From Planctomycetia bacterium (lineage in GTDB: Bacteria; Planctomycetota; Planctomycetia; Pirellulales; S012-138), in NCBI GenBank assembly GCA_016177915.1, contig JACOUI010000074.1, forward strand, positions 1 to 56,041: a DNA stretch of 56,041 nt, written 5' to 3'. Numbering within the stretch: the first letter of the stretch is position 1; each line of letters opens with the position of its first letter. Made by a program: the position numbers and the translations under genes. Under the pieces are notes generated by a model. That model did not search any database, had not been told where the DNA came from, and was given only the letters and a program-made list of their open reading frames with translations. Positions 1 to 8,692 of the stretch are shown here, one piece after another.

Positions 1-166
1 GCCTCGCCAGAGGCGAACGCTTACGGAAACCGCATCGATTCGTGTGCCAGCCGGTCATTTCGCCATGACCGACAGCGAGCCGCCACTGAATCCTACGAGT
101 CACCTGCCCGAAAATCGCCCTTTTTCCGACAGACTGTAGCTAGTAGCTCCGCAGGACCCGAGGCGT

Positions 167-1801
167 ATGAGTTCCGTTGAGCAGGGAGCTGCGCTTGCGA
201 TGGTGAGCCCACAGGGAATTGCGACCAAGGGAATTGCCGCGCCGGGAATCGCCAATCAGGGAGCGCCCAGCGAAGCGACGAGCAGCGAGGAATCCGAACC
301 GCCGGGTAGTCCGAGCTGCAACGCGGCGCCTCTCCCGCCGTCTTTCCTTCCCGCGATCCCTGCCGATGCGCGGCCGCCTGTGTGGCCGCCCCGCAGCGGA
401 GAAAAGTCGGTTGCCCGCGGCGCTCAAGCGTCGTCCGCCCGCCCGCGCCGCGCGGCGCGCTTCGCCGAAAGCCCGCTCGTGAGGGAATTCCGGCGCCGAC
501 ACTTTCCCGGCGTCTCGCGGGCGGAGTGGAACGACTGGCGCTGGCAGACCCGGAACCGCGTGCGGACGCTGGCGCAGTTCGAGCGGATCGTGGAGCTCTC
601 GGACGACGAGCGGCAGGCGCTGGTCCAGCGCGGCTCGATGCTGCCCGTCGGCGTCACGCCCTACTACCTGAGCCTCGTCGATCCCGTGCGGCCGGAGCAG
701 GGCCTTCGACGGACGGTCATTCCCACGACGGCCGAGCTCGTCCGCACGCGCGGCGAGGCCGACGACCCGCTGGGCGAGGACGCGCACAGCCCGGCGCCGG
801 GCCTGGTGCACCGCTATCCGGACCGGGTGCTGCTTCTGGCGCTGGATTTTTGCGCGACGTACTGCCGCTACTGCACGCGGTCGCGCGTGGTGGGTCACGG
901 CGAGATCCTGCCCAACGAGGAGCGGCTGGAGCAAGCGTTTGCGTACCTTCGGCTGCACACGGAGATTCGCGACGTCCTCATCTCGGGCGGCGACCCCTTG
1001 GCCCTCGGCGAGGACCGCCTCGAATGGATCCTGGGCAAGCTGCGCGAGATTCCACACGTGGAGTTCATCCGCCTGGGGACGAAAATGCCGGCCGTCCTGC
1101 CGCAGCGGATCACGCCGCAGCTCTGCCGCATGCTGCGCAAGTTTCATCCGTTCTGGATGAGCGTCCATTTTTTGCACCCGGACGAATGCACTCTGGAGGC
1201 GGCGCGGGCCTGCGCCCGGCTGGCCGACGCGGGCATCCCGCTGGGTTCGCAGACGGTGCTGCTAGCGGGCGTCAACGACGACGTGCCGACGATGCAGGAG
1301 CTGATGCACAAGCTGCTCATGATGCGCGTGAGGCCGTATTACCTGTACCAGTGCGACCCGATTTCAGGTTCGGCGCACTTCCGCACGAGCGTGGCCAAGG
1401 GCCTTAAGATCATGGAGGCGCTGCGCGGTCACACGACGGGGTATGCCGTCCCGACGCTGGTGATCGACGCCCCCGGCGGCGGCGGGAAGATCCCCATCGC
1501 CCCCAGCGGCATCGTCGGCCGGGAGGGCGACGACCTCTTGTTGCGGAACTTCGAGGGGAAGGTGTTTCGGTATTCCGACCCGATGCCGCGCCCCCAAGAC
1601 GCCGACGGCGTTCATGGCCGTCGCGCGACGGAGCGTTCCGCCGCCAGCGGCGCGCCGGTCAATGGTGCAGCCAGCGGCGCGGCGGCCCCCTCCCCCCTTG
1701 CGGGGGAGGCTTGGGGTGGGGGGGCGGCCCGCGGTGTCGTCGTGGACGCGCCTGCGAATGGGTCGGCCACGCCGGCGATGCGCTTCAACCTGGGCCGCTA
1801 A
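167..1801 (+). CDS. kamA: KamA-family radical SAM aminomutase (lysine 2,3-aminomutase-like)
   Basis: Probable PLP- and S-adenosylmethionine-dependent aminomutase moving the alpha-amino group of lysine to the beta carbon. The radical SAM cluster motif CxxxCxxC is at C229, C233 and C236 (CATYCRYC). The PLP-lysine motif GGGGK is present with K441. Two Asp residues that bind the substrate lysine in characterised lysine 2,3-aminomutase have counterparts at D397 (YQCD) and D434 (VIDAPGGGGK), so lysine is the likely substrate. At 544 residues it exceeds the usual 400-450 residues: the first 100 or so residues are low-complexity and the true start could be downstream, and the last 60 residues are low-complexity and partly encoded by an interspersed repeat. 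The ATP-grasp gene follows after 17 bases, suggesting co-transcription. The alternative of an EF-P lysyl-modifying EpmB is less likely given the neighbour and the absence of efp or epmA. Confidence 0.9.
   Translation: MSSVEQGAALAMVSPQGIATKGIAAPGIANQGAPSEATSSEESEPPGSPSCNAAPLPPSFLPAIPADARPPVWPPRSGEKSVARGAQASSARPRRAARFAESPLVREFRRRHFPGVSRAEWNDWRWQTRNRVRTLAQFERIVELSDDERQALVQRGSMLPVGVTPYYLSLVDPVRPEQGLRRTVIPTTAELVRTRGEADDPLGEDAHSPAPGLVHRYPDRVLLLALDFCATYCRYCTRSRVVGHGEILPNEERLEQAFAYLRLHTEIRDVLISGGDPLALGEDRLEWILGKLREIPHVEFIRLGTKMPAVLPQRITPQLCRMLRKFHPFWMSVHFLHPDECTLEAARACARLADAGIPLGSQTVLLAGVNDDVPTMQELMHKLLMMRVRPYYLYQCDPISGSAHFRTSVAKGLKIMEALRGHTTGYAVPTLVIDAPGGGGKIPIAPSGIVGREGDDLLLRNFEGKVFRYSDPMPRPQDADGVHGRRATERSAASGAPVNGAASGAAAPSPLAGEAWGGGAARGVVVDAPANGSATPAMRFNLGR
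1686..1724 (+). repeat. Interspersed GC-rich C-tract/G-tract palindromic repeat
   Basis: A run of C's, a short spacer and runs of G's form an imperfect hairpin (CCCCTCCCCCC ... GGGGGAGG ... GGGGTGGGGGG). It lies inside the 3' end of the kamA-like reading frame, where it encodes a PSPLAGEAWGGG-like peptide. A related copy in reverse orientation is at 55951-55993. Repeats of this shape are widely scattered in GC-rich bacterial genomes; here it appears to have inserted in frame in a dispensable tail. Confidence 0.7.
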
Positions 1802-1818
1802 GATCGGCCGAGCAAGCC

Positions 1819-2817
1819 ATGCGGATCGGCCTGACCTACGACCTGCGGCCCGTCTACCTGGCCGAAGGCTTTTCGGAAGAGGAGACCGCGGAGTTCGACC
1901 GCCCCGACACAATCGACGCGATCCAGCGGGCACTCCGCGAGCTGGGGCACGAGACGGACCGGATCGGGCATGCCCGGCAGCTTGTCGAGCGCCTGGCGCG
2001 CGGCGACCGCTGGGACCTGGTGTTCAACATCGCCGAGGGGCTGCGGGGTATCGGGCGCGAGGCCCAGGTGCCGGCGATCCTCGACGTTTACGGCGTTCCC
2101 TACACGTTTTCCGATCCGCTCGTCTTGGCCCTCGCGCTGCACAAGGGCCTGACGAAGGTCGTCGTGCAGCAGGCGGGGATCAGGACGGCCGATTTCGCGG
2201 TCGTCCGCACAGCCGCCGAGCTGGATCGCGTCGAGTTGCCGCTGCCGCTCTTCGTCAAGCCGGCGGCCGAGGGGACGGGAAAAGGGATCTCGGGCGCGTC
2301 GAAGATCGTCGATCGGGCGGTACTCGCCAGGCTGGGCCGCGAGCTGCTTGCGCGCTATCGGCAACCGGTGCTCATCGAGCGGTATCTGCCGGGGCGGGAG
2401 TTCACGGTGGGGCTGGTCGGCACGGGCGAGAGGTCGCGCGTGCTGGGGACGCTGGAGATCGTGCTGCGCGGCGCGGCCGAGGCGGGAGTTTATTCCTACG
2501 CGAACAAGGAGCAGTGCGAGGAGCTGGTCGAATACGTGCTCGTGCGGCCGGACGATCCGGTCGTGGCCGATTCCGAGCGGCTGGCCCTTTCCGCCTGGCG
2601 GGCGCTCGATTGCCGGGACGCGGGCCGGATCGATTTGCGCTGCGACGAGTCGGGTCGGCCGTGCTTCCTGGAGGCCAATCCGCTGGCGGGTCTGCACCCG
2701 GAGCACTCGGACCTGCCGCTCCTATGCACGCGGCTGGCGATTGCGTACAAAACGCTGATCGAGTGGATTGTGGAGTCGGCGAGCGAGAGAGTCGCCGCCA
2801 CGCGGCGCGTGCCGTAA
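1819..2817 (+). CDS. ATP-grasp ligase (D-alanine-D-alanine ligase-like)
   Basis: A 332-residue ATP-grasp enzyme related to D-Ala-D-Ala ligases. Visible landmarks are an N-terminal LTYDLRP strand, VFNIAEG (the family's substrate-side motif), an ATP-lid region FVKPAAEGTGKGIS with a Lys, IERYLPGREFTVG, and the C-terminal metal-binding LEANPLAGL. ATG at 1819 is chosen because the domain begins there; upstream in-frame codons are the shadow of the preceding gene. Enzymes of this family form an amide bond between an ATP-activated carboxylate and an amine. Its tight coupling to a lysine aminomutase suggests a beta-lysine-containing product, but that is inference. Peptidoglycan Ddl function is not excluded, though Ddl genes normally lie in cell-wall clusters. 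Confidence 0.85.
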   Translation: MRIGLTYDLRPVYLAEGFSEEETAEFDRPDTIDAIQRALRELGHETDRIGHARQLVERLARGDRWDLVFNIAEGLRGIGREAQVPAILDVYGVPYTFSDPLVLALALHKGLTKVVVQQAGIRTADFAVVRTAAELDRVELPLPLFVKPAAEGTGKGISGASKIVDRAVLARLGRELLARYRQPVLIERYLPGREFTVGLVGTGERSRVLGTLEIVLRGAAEAGVYSYANKEQCEELVEYVLVRPDDPVVADSERLALSAWRALDCRDAGRIDLRCDESGRPCFLEANPLAGLHPEHSDLPLLCTRLAIAYKTLIEWIVESASERVAATRRVP

Positions 2818-2888
2818 CGCTATCCGGGATTCCGGCCGCACAAGTACCGGATCTACGTAGCCGGGGAGTTGCTTTTTGAGCAGCAGGG

Positions 2889-3161
2889 GTGCTGAGGGGA
2901 AGCACCCCCGGCCAGAGTCGAACTGGCAACCTGCGGATTAGAAATCCGATTGCCGCTTCCGACGCTTCGGCCGGAACTGCCGAATGCCAAACCACTAACG
3001 AAGCGCAGGCCGCCCCGCGTCCCCTTGTCTTGGCGGACTGCTTGGCGCTTTTGCAGCGGGAGCGGCCCGACTTGGCGGTCATCGTGGAAGCTTGGGATCG
3101 GCTGCCCGAGGCGATCCGGGCGGGCATCGTGGCGATGGTAAACGCAGCCGGCGGGAAGTAA
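2889..3161 (+). CDS. Putative C-terminal tail of the element's integrase, separated by integration
   Basis: This open frame starts at GTG 2889, crosses the left attachment repeat and continues to 3161. The repeat is read in the same codon phase as at the 3' end of the integrase gene (right copy codons start at 15804, left copy at 2901). If the element is excised and the repeats recombine, the integrase frame would therefore continue into these 70 codons (from 2949), ending in a predicted helical segment (DLAVIVEAWDRLPEAIRAG, then IVAMVNAAGGK). I infer that this is the native integrase C-terminus, split off on integration. Whether the isolated fragment is translated in the integrated state is unknown. 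The tail resembles, from memory only, the ends of other planctomycete integrases. Confidence 0.65.
   Translation: MLRGSTPGQSRTGNLRIRNPIAASDASAGTAECQTTNEAQAAPRPLVLADCLALLQRERPDLAVIVEAWDRLPEAIRAGIVAMVNAAGGK
2900..2948. repeat. Left attachment site (attL), tRNA-Arg 3' fragment
   Basis: Forty-nine bases identical to 15803-15851, covering the anticodon-loop-to-3'-end half of tRNA-Arg. To its right the sequence diverges (no tRNA 5' half), so this is the displaced host copy at the far end of the element. Confidence 0.9.
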
Positions 3162-3800
3162 GCCGGAGTGTCGTCAACCCCCGCTGCCTGCGCTCTACAG
3201 ACTGCGGCGACACTAATCGAAGGTCGAATCTCAATAGCCTCTGGCCGTCATCGCTAAGTCGCCAGCCCGTGCTGGTTTGCGTGCGTTCAAGCCGCGCTTG
3301 CGGCCATGCCCGGCCCCCCCGTGCCGCATGACGCGACGGCTTGGTTAGGTTCCCCGCGGAGTATTCGCGCCGAGCAGCGAAGATGCGCCAGTGTGTCCCG
3401 CCACAGGGGTGGCCGGTGCGCGCCAGTATGGGGCCTGGCTGGTATGCGTAAGTGCTGTAGCAGTAAGTAGTGGCGGCGCACAATCGCTGCTTGAATCGCT
3501 GCAATGGGCGGTCATTCCCGCGGGCGTGTAGGGCGCCAGACAGTCGCCTATGAGCAGCGCGGGTTGGGGGGCAGCCCGCTCAGGCTTGACTAGGGTTGAC
3601 GAATCGCAGATTGCCAACGGCGACGATCAACCCGAGGCCCTCGGCCTGCCCAAAACGAACGAACACGCGATAATGGACGTGGCGGCCGTTTAGACGGTGC
3701 GAAAACGGACGAAGCCGGGCAATGCCCGCAGCGCGCGGCCGGCGCCCAAAATCGCCGGCCGCCGCGGAATCCCCAGGGGGGTTGGGGGGGAACTGTCTCT
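3162..3800. other. Gene-free left end of the integrative element
   Basis: About 640 bases without a supportable gene. Open frames here lack recognisable domains and overlap one another on both strands. It may hold the promoter of the small gene at 3801 and recombination accessory sites near the attachment site, but no clear repeats or operators could be identified by eye. Confidence 0.5.
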
Positions 3801-4163
3801 ATGCCCAGCGGACGGAACGCTAACGGCAAATTCGCGCCCGGCAACCTCGGCGGACCGGGAAGGCCCCGGCGGGCCGTGGAACGCGACTATCTGGCGGCGC
3901 TGTCCGACGCCGTTTCCCTGGACGATTGGAAGGCCGTCGTCGCGCGGGCCGTGGCCGACGCCAAGGCCGGCGACGCGCGGGCGCGGGACTGGTTGTCGCG
4001 TCACGTACTGGGGGCAGACCCGCCGTCGCTAAAGGGGCTGGCGACGGCCGAGGCCGCCGGCATTACGGCCGAGGCCGAGCTTGAAGCCGAGGCCCGGCAG
4101 CGGGCGACGTTCGATCGGCTTATGGGGCAACTGGCCGATGCAGACGGACCGGCGAACCCGTGA
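3801..4163 (+). CDS. Small DUF5681-like protein
   Basis: A 120-residue protein opening with a Gly/Asn/Pro-rich stretch (MPSGRNANGKFAPGNLGG followed by PGRPR), characteristic of DUF5681-type proteins often seen on phages and integrative elements. It continues as a charged, Ala-rich helical region (VVARAVADAKAGDARARDWL). No catalytic motif is visible. The stop overlaps the start of the next gene (4138) by 26 bases in another frame, consistent with coupled translation. Similar small proteins sit near terminase or DNA-processing genes on mobile elements; its function here is unknown. Confidence 0.65.
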   Translation: MPSGRNANGKFAPGNLGGPGRPRRAVERDYLAALSDAVSLDDWKAVVARAVADAKAGDARARDWLSRHVLGADPPSLKGLATAEAAGITAEAELEAEARQRATFDRLMGQLADADGPANP

Positions 4164-4659
4164 CGCCCTGCGGCTGCTTGACCGCGCCGCGCCCAAGCCA
4201 GAGCGATTCTCGGCCGGCCAGCGCGAAGCGCTTGTGGACCTGGCCATCGGGCTTGTGGAAGGCCCGGACGATCGAACCGCCATCCGCGCGGCCGCGGCGC
4301 TCGTGGCGATGGAAGGCGCAAACTTGCGGGCCGAGGGAGTTGTTTGCCCGCGCCCTCTATCCCGCCGGCCGCCTCGGCGCGCTTCCGCGCCGCCACGAAC
4401 CGTTTCCCTTGCCGACACGGTTGCGTTGGTCAAGCGGCAACCGTTTCAAGAGGCCCTGCGCTTGCTTCACAGCGCGGCCCCGCGCCCGGAGAAATTCACG
4501 CCGCGGCAACGGGAATTGCTTGTCGAACTGGCGGCGGGGCTGCTCTACAACCCCGACGCCCTCACGCGCTCTTCTGCCGTCGGCGCGATTGTGTCGATGG
4601 AGGGAGCGAATCAGCAAGCCGAATCCGCCGGGGGCCGCGGGGAGTGGGGGATACGGTGA
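4138..4659 (+). CDS. Hypothetical protein with two tandem homologous repeats
   Basis: A 173-residue protein made of two repeats of roughly 55 residues. The first begins ALRLLDRAAPKPERFSAGQR and the second ALRLLHSAAPRPEKFTPRQR; each ends in a VAMEGAN or VSMEGAN motif followed by a polar tail. A basic Pro/Arg-rich linker (about residues 68-85) separates them. The start at ATG 4138 overlaps the preceding gene. The pattern suggests duplication of a small helical element-borne protein, or fusion of two adjacent paralogues. No function is recognised. Confidence 0.6.
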   Translation: MQTDRRTRDALRLLDRAAPKPERFSAGQREALVDLAIGLVEGPDDRTAIRAAAALVAMEGANLRAEGVVCPRPLSRRPPRRASAPPRTVSLADTVALVKRQPFQEALRLLHSAAPRPEKFTPRQRELLVELAAGLLYNPDALTRSSAVGAIVSMEGANQQAESAGGRGEWGIR

Positions 4660-4717
4660 CAGAGCGGCCTACGGCTACGCATCGAACGCGATTGGCCAAC
4701 GGTTTCGCCGCGCGCTT

Positions 4718-4957
4718 CTACGCCCCAGCGACGTTGGCGATGATTTCGAGCTGAGCGCGGGCGGCCGAGGCGTCGCCCGACTCAATCGCTGCTATGGCCG
4801 TCTGTGCGGCTTCCCGAATTCGATTCCATTTGCGCGTCGCCGCGGCCCGCCGTCCTGCGCCCTTTGCCCGTTTCGTCCGCACGGCCCTGGCGGCCGCCGC
4901 TTTTCGTTTTCTCGTGCGCGCTGCCTTTTGCCCGGCCGTCATCTTTCGCGTAGCCAT
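4718..4957 (-). CDS. Small Lys/Arg/Ala-rich histone-H1-like basic protein
   Basis: A 79-residue protein starting at ATG 4957 (MATRKMTAGQKAARTRKRKA). Residues 1-45 are extremely rich in Lys, Arg and Ala; residues 46-79 form a helical C-terminus (AAQTAIAAIESGDASAARAQ). Composition resembles bacterial histone-H1-like or nucleoid-associated DNA-binding proteins. It is divergent from the methylase gene and may bind DNA non-specifically, but that is inferred from charge only. A start further upstream (GTG or ATG at 5044) is possible but would add a Cys-rich segment unlike the rest. Confidence 0.6.
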   Translation of the reverse strand: MATRKMTAGQKAARTRKRKAAAARAVRTKRAKGAGRRAAATRKWNRIREAAQTAIAAIESGDASAARAQLEIIANVAGA

Positions 4958-5059
4958 GCTGCTTGCTCCGTGTTGCCGATCGGGTTGACGGAAAGTTGCA
5001 CCGGCCGTGTAGCGTAGGCCGGAGCATCGGAACAGGCAACACATTGACCCACGAAGCGA

Positions 5060-8000
5060 TTGTGTGTCGCATTGGCCAAGCCCCTGATCGACGGCGGCAC
5101 GGTCGAACGGCTGCTTGAGGAATCCAAGCGTTTCGCCGGCAGCATGGCCGAGGGGCTGCGCGTCCGCATCTATGAGGAAGTGATTCCCGTTCTGGCCGAG
5201 GGGCTGGCCAAGGCCCGCGGGCTAAGGAAGCCGTCGCCCGCCAAGCTGGCCGAAACCTACGAAATGGCGATGACGGTCCTGTTTCGGTTGCTCTTCATCG
5301 CCTACGGCGAAGATAAGGACTTGCTCCCGTACCGCTGGAACGAGCTGTACCGGCATCGCTCGCTCAAGCACAAGGCCCGCGAGTTGCTGGAAATGAAACT
5401 CGCCGGCACGCGCTACGACGACAGCGATTCGCTTTGGGAAGAGGTTTCGCGCCTCTTCCGCGCCGTCGAAAAAGGGCACACCGAATGGGGCATCCCCGAA
5501 TACGACGGCGGGCTGTTTTCCAGCGAACCGGAAGTTTCCCCGATCGGCGCGGCGCTGGCCGATGTGCGCCTGCCCAACACGATCATGGAACCGGTGCTAG
5601 AGCATCTCTTGCTTGTGGGCACGCGCTGGGGCGGGGACGACGGACCGTTGGACTTCCGCAGTATCAGCGTGCGGGAATTCGGGACGGTCTACGAAGGGCT
5701 TTTGGAGCAAGACCTGGCCGTCGCCGAAGCTGACTTGGCGCTGGACGAAAACGACCGCTATCGGCCGTGCAAGATGGGCGAAACGCCCGTCGTCCGGCGC
5801 GAACACATTTACTTGCACAACAAGTCCGGCGCCCGCAAGGCAACAGGTAGCTACTTCACCAAGGCGTTCGCCGTCGAACACCTGTTGGACCAAGCGCTGG
5901 AGCCGGCGCTGGCCGACCATATCCAGCGGTTGGACGCGATTGCCGACGACCACGCGGCGGCCGAGGCGTTCTTTGATTTCCGCGTGGCCGACATTGCGAT
6001 GGGCAGCGGGCATTTTCTCGTCGCGGCCGTCGATCGGATCGAACGCGGGCTGTCAAGCTACCTTGCCCGGCGGCCGCTGGCCGGCGTGCGGCAGGAGCTT
6101 CTCACGCTCCGCAAGTCGGCGAGAGAGGCCCTCGGCCCGCTGGCCGATCAAATCGAGGACCAAATCGAGGACACGCAGCTTTTGCGACGGCTGATCGCCC
6201 GGCGCTGCATCTACGGCGTGGACTTGAACGCCGTGGCGGTTCACCTGGCGCGGCTGTCGATCTGGATTCACACTTTCGTGCCGGGACTGCCGCTGTCGCT
6301 CTTGGACCACAATCTGGTTGTGGGCAATTCGCTGGTCGGCATCGGGCGCGTGGCAGAGATTGAGGATAAGGCCCGCGAAGATGACCTGCCGCTGTTCAAG
6401 TTGGAAGCGAAAACGCTGGTCGGGGCCGCACTGGAACCGCTGCAAAAACTGGCCCGGATTGCCGACGCCACGATGGCCGACGTGCGCCGGGCGCGAAAGG
6501 CATACGAGCAAGCACGCCAAGCCGTCCGCCCTGCCGAAGCCTTGTGCGATATCGTGACCGTGTGCCGAATGACGGGCGAGCGGCTTTCCGTCAATTTGGA
6601 GCACTGGAACGAAATCAAAGACACGCTGCCCGATTCCGAAGAACATCGAAAGGCGCGGACGCAAATCGGCGCGCTTTCGCCGCTGCACTTCCCTGTGGCG
6701 TTCCCCGAAGTATTCCTGCGGCAACGGCAGGGGTTCGACGTGATCCTCGGCAATCCGCCGTGGGAAGAGGCGACGGTTGAGGAACACGCCTTTTGGGCGC
6801 GGCACGAGCCGGGTTTGCGGGGACTGAATCAGCGCGAACAGGAACGCCTGAAAGCCAGCCTGCGGCGCACGCGACCGGACCTTGTGGAGTATTACGACCA
6901 AGAGGTGGCGCAGGCCGACGCGATGCGATCGGCGCTGCTGAGCGGCCCCTACCCCGGAATGGGGACCGGCGACCCGGACCTTTACAAAGCGTTTTGCTGG
7001 CGCTTCTGGCAACTGACCGTGCCAAGCGGCGGGCGGTTCGGCGTTGTCCTCGCTCGGCCTGGAATGCAAAGGGGACGACGGAATTCCGCACGGAGATTTT
7101 CAAACGCGCCGCTGGCGTAGACCTGTTGATGCTGCTGAACACGGGCGGCTGGGTTTTCGACGAAGCTGAGCCGCGATACACGATCGGCTTGTCGTCCGTT
7201 TCCCGTTCCATCGGCAACCTCGGGGCGGACACGCGGGTCCGCTTGCGCGGTCCCTTTGCCAGCCTGGAGCGCTTCCAAAACGGCGTGGGCCGGCCGCCGG
7301 CCGAATTCGCCGGCGCGGAAGTTATGGACTGGACCGACACGGCGTCGCTGCCGCTCTTGCCGACGGACGAATCGCTGGAAATCTTCGTTCAACTCCGCAA
7401 GCATCCGCGGCTGGACCTGAACGATGCGCGATCCTGGCGCGTGCGGCCACAGACGGAACTGCACGCGACAAACGACAAGGGACTGATGGACCTGAAGTCC
7501 GAAAGTTGCCCGCGCGGCTTTTGGCCCGTGTTCAAAGGCGAGTCGTTCGACATTTGGGAACCGGACACGGGCCGGTACTACGGATTCGCCGACTCGGCGA
7601 AAGTCGTGCCGCATCTTCAAGACAAGCGCCGCCGCGCGGCACGCAACCGCAACTCGCCGTTCTGTGAGTTTGACGCGGCATGGCTGGCGAAGGACCGAAT
7701 GCTGCCGTGCTACTCTCCGCGCATTGCCTTCCGCGACATTACGAACCGGACGAATCAGCGGACCGTCATCGCGGCCCTTGTGCCGCCGAAGGTGTTCATT
7801 ACGAACGCGGCGCCCTACTTACTTTGGCCGAGGGGCGACGAGCGCGACCAAGCGTTTCTTGTCGGCGTTCTTTCGTCGCTCTGCCTGGACTGGTACGCGC
7901 GGCGGTTCGTGGAAACGCATGTTAACTTCTTCATCCTCAACCCGTTCCCCGTCCCGCGCCCGCCGCCAGCGGATCGGCTCTGGCAGCGCGTTGTCGCGCT

Positions 8001-8292
8001 GGCCGGGCGGCTGGCGGCCGTCGATGATCGTTACGCGGCATGGGCCGGCGCGGTCGGCGTCGAGTGCGGTCCGCTGGAAGCCCGCGAGAAACTTGACCTG
8101 ATTTGCGAGCTGGATGCCGTGGTTGCGCACCTCTACGGCCTGGAAGAGCGGCACCTGGCGCACATTTTCGAGACGTTCCACGAGAAGTGGCAGCCGGGCA
8201 CGTCCTGCGACCATCCGACGCTGGGCGACTACAACGCCCGGCTGGCGGCGACGCTACGGCACTTCCGCGCTTGGGGTGGGCGGTTGAAGTGA
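5060..8292 (+). pseudogene. Eco57I-type N6-adenine DNA methyltransferase (frameshifted, possibly 5'-truncated)
   Basis: Two overlapping frames together encode about 1077 residues of a large adenine methylase. The first (5060 to about 7048) has the AdoMet-binding motif MGSGHF (near residue 314) and the catalytic motif NPPW at residues 565-568. The second (from about 7048 to 8292) continues directly with RSAWNAKGTTEFR and a target-recognition-like C-terminal half. The join needs one indel near 7046-7051. An in-frame stop at 5045 sits just before a weak TTG start, and the protein begins at a segment (GGTVERLLEESKRFA) that lies well inside longer relatives as I recall them, so the N-terminal nuclease-like part may be lost. 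With the nearby PLD-SNF2 helicase it suggests a restriction-like defence system. It is non-functional unless the frameshift is programmed or a sequencing error. Confidence 0.75.
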
Positions 8293-8679
8293 CTGCTGGA
8301 AGAGGTTGCGGAGCGCGTTGGAAGCTGCCGGGGAGAGCGTTCCAGGTGTCGGCCCGCGGATTTCCGCGTGGCCGGGGTCGTTTTCGTCGTTGACTGCAAT
8401 TACGTCCAGTTGCAGCGGTTTATCGTCCCCGCTTCTGAGGGCGCGAATGTCTCCGACGAGCGCCGAGGCGACAAGGCTGTTCGGCAGGGCGTCTGGTTTG
8501 GCGACCAACTCGTCCGCGCTCACAACGGAAGCGCGATAGACGGATAGCCCAAGATCGCCACGCTGGCGGTCCAGCTTAAAATTGCCCGTGGCAATGCGAT
8601 CGGGAGGCTCGAACCAGGGCTTGAAGGCGGGAATGCGACGGTAGACAACCTCGTCGTCGGCAAGGCGCTCACCGTCCAC
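8254..8679 (-). CDS. Hypothetical protein, third member of the TIGR04255-linked trio
   Basis: A 141-residue protein read from GTG 8679. The coding-like sequence also extends a few codons upstream (NEGQA) to an in-frame stop just before a CTG, so the start is uncertain. It has a coherent core (VVYRRIPAFKPWF, then LDRQRGDLGLSVYRAS, then NDPGHAEIRG) without catalytic motifs I recognise. It follows the 8693-9172 gene by about 13 bases on the same strand and overlaps the 3' end of the methylase by 39 bases convergently. Its role is presumably linked to the two upstream genes. Confidence 0.6.
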   Translation of the reverse strand: MDGERLADDEVVYRRIPAFKPWFEPPDRIATGNFKLDRQRGDLGLSVYRASVVSADELVAKPDALPNSLVASALVGDIRALRSGDDKPLQLDVIAVNDENDPGHAEIRGPTPGTLSPAASNALRNLFQQSLQPPTPSAEVP

Positions 8680-8692
8680 CGCTTGGCCCTCG

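Noticed and set aside
140..1177. Long minus-strand open frame opposite kamA
   Set aside because: Arg/Pro-rich antisense shadow of a GC-rich gene with no domain; the plus-strand radical SAM enzyme explains the region.
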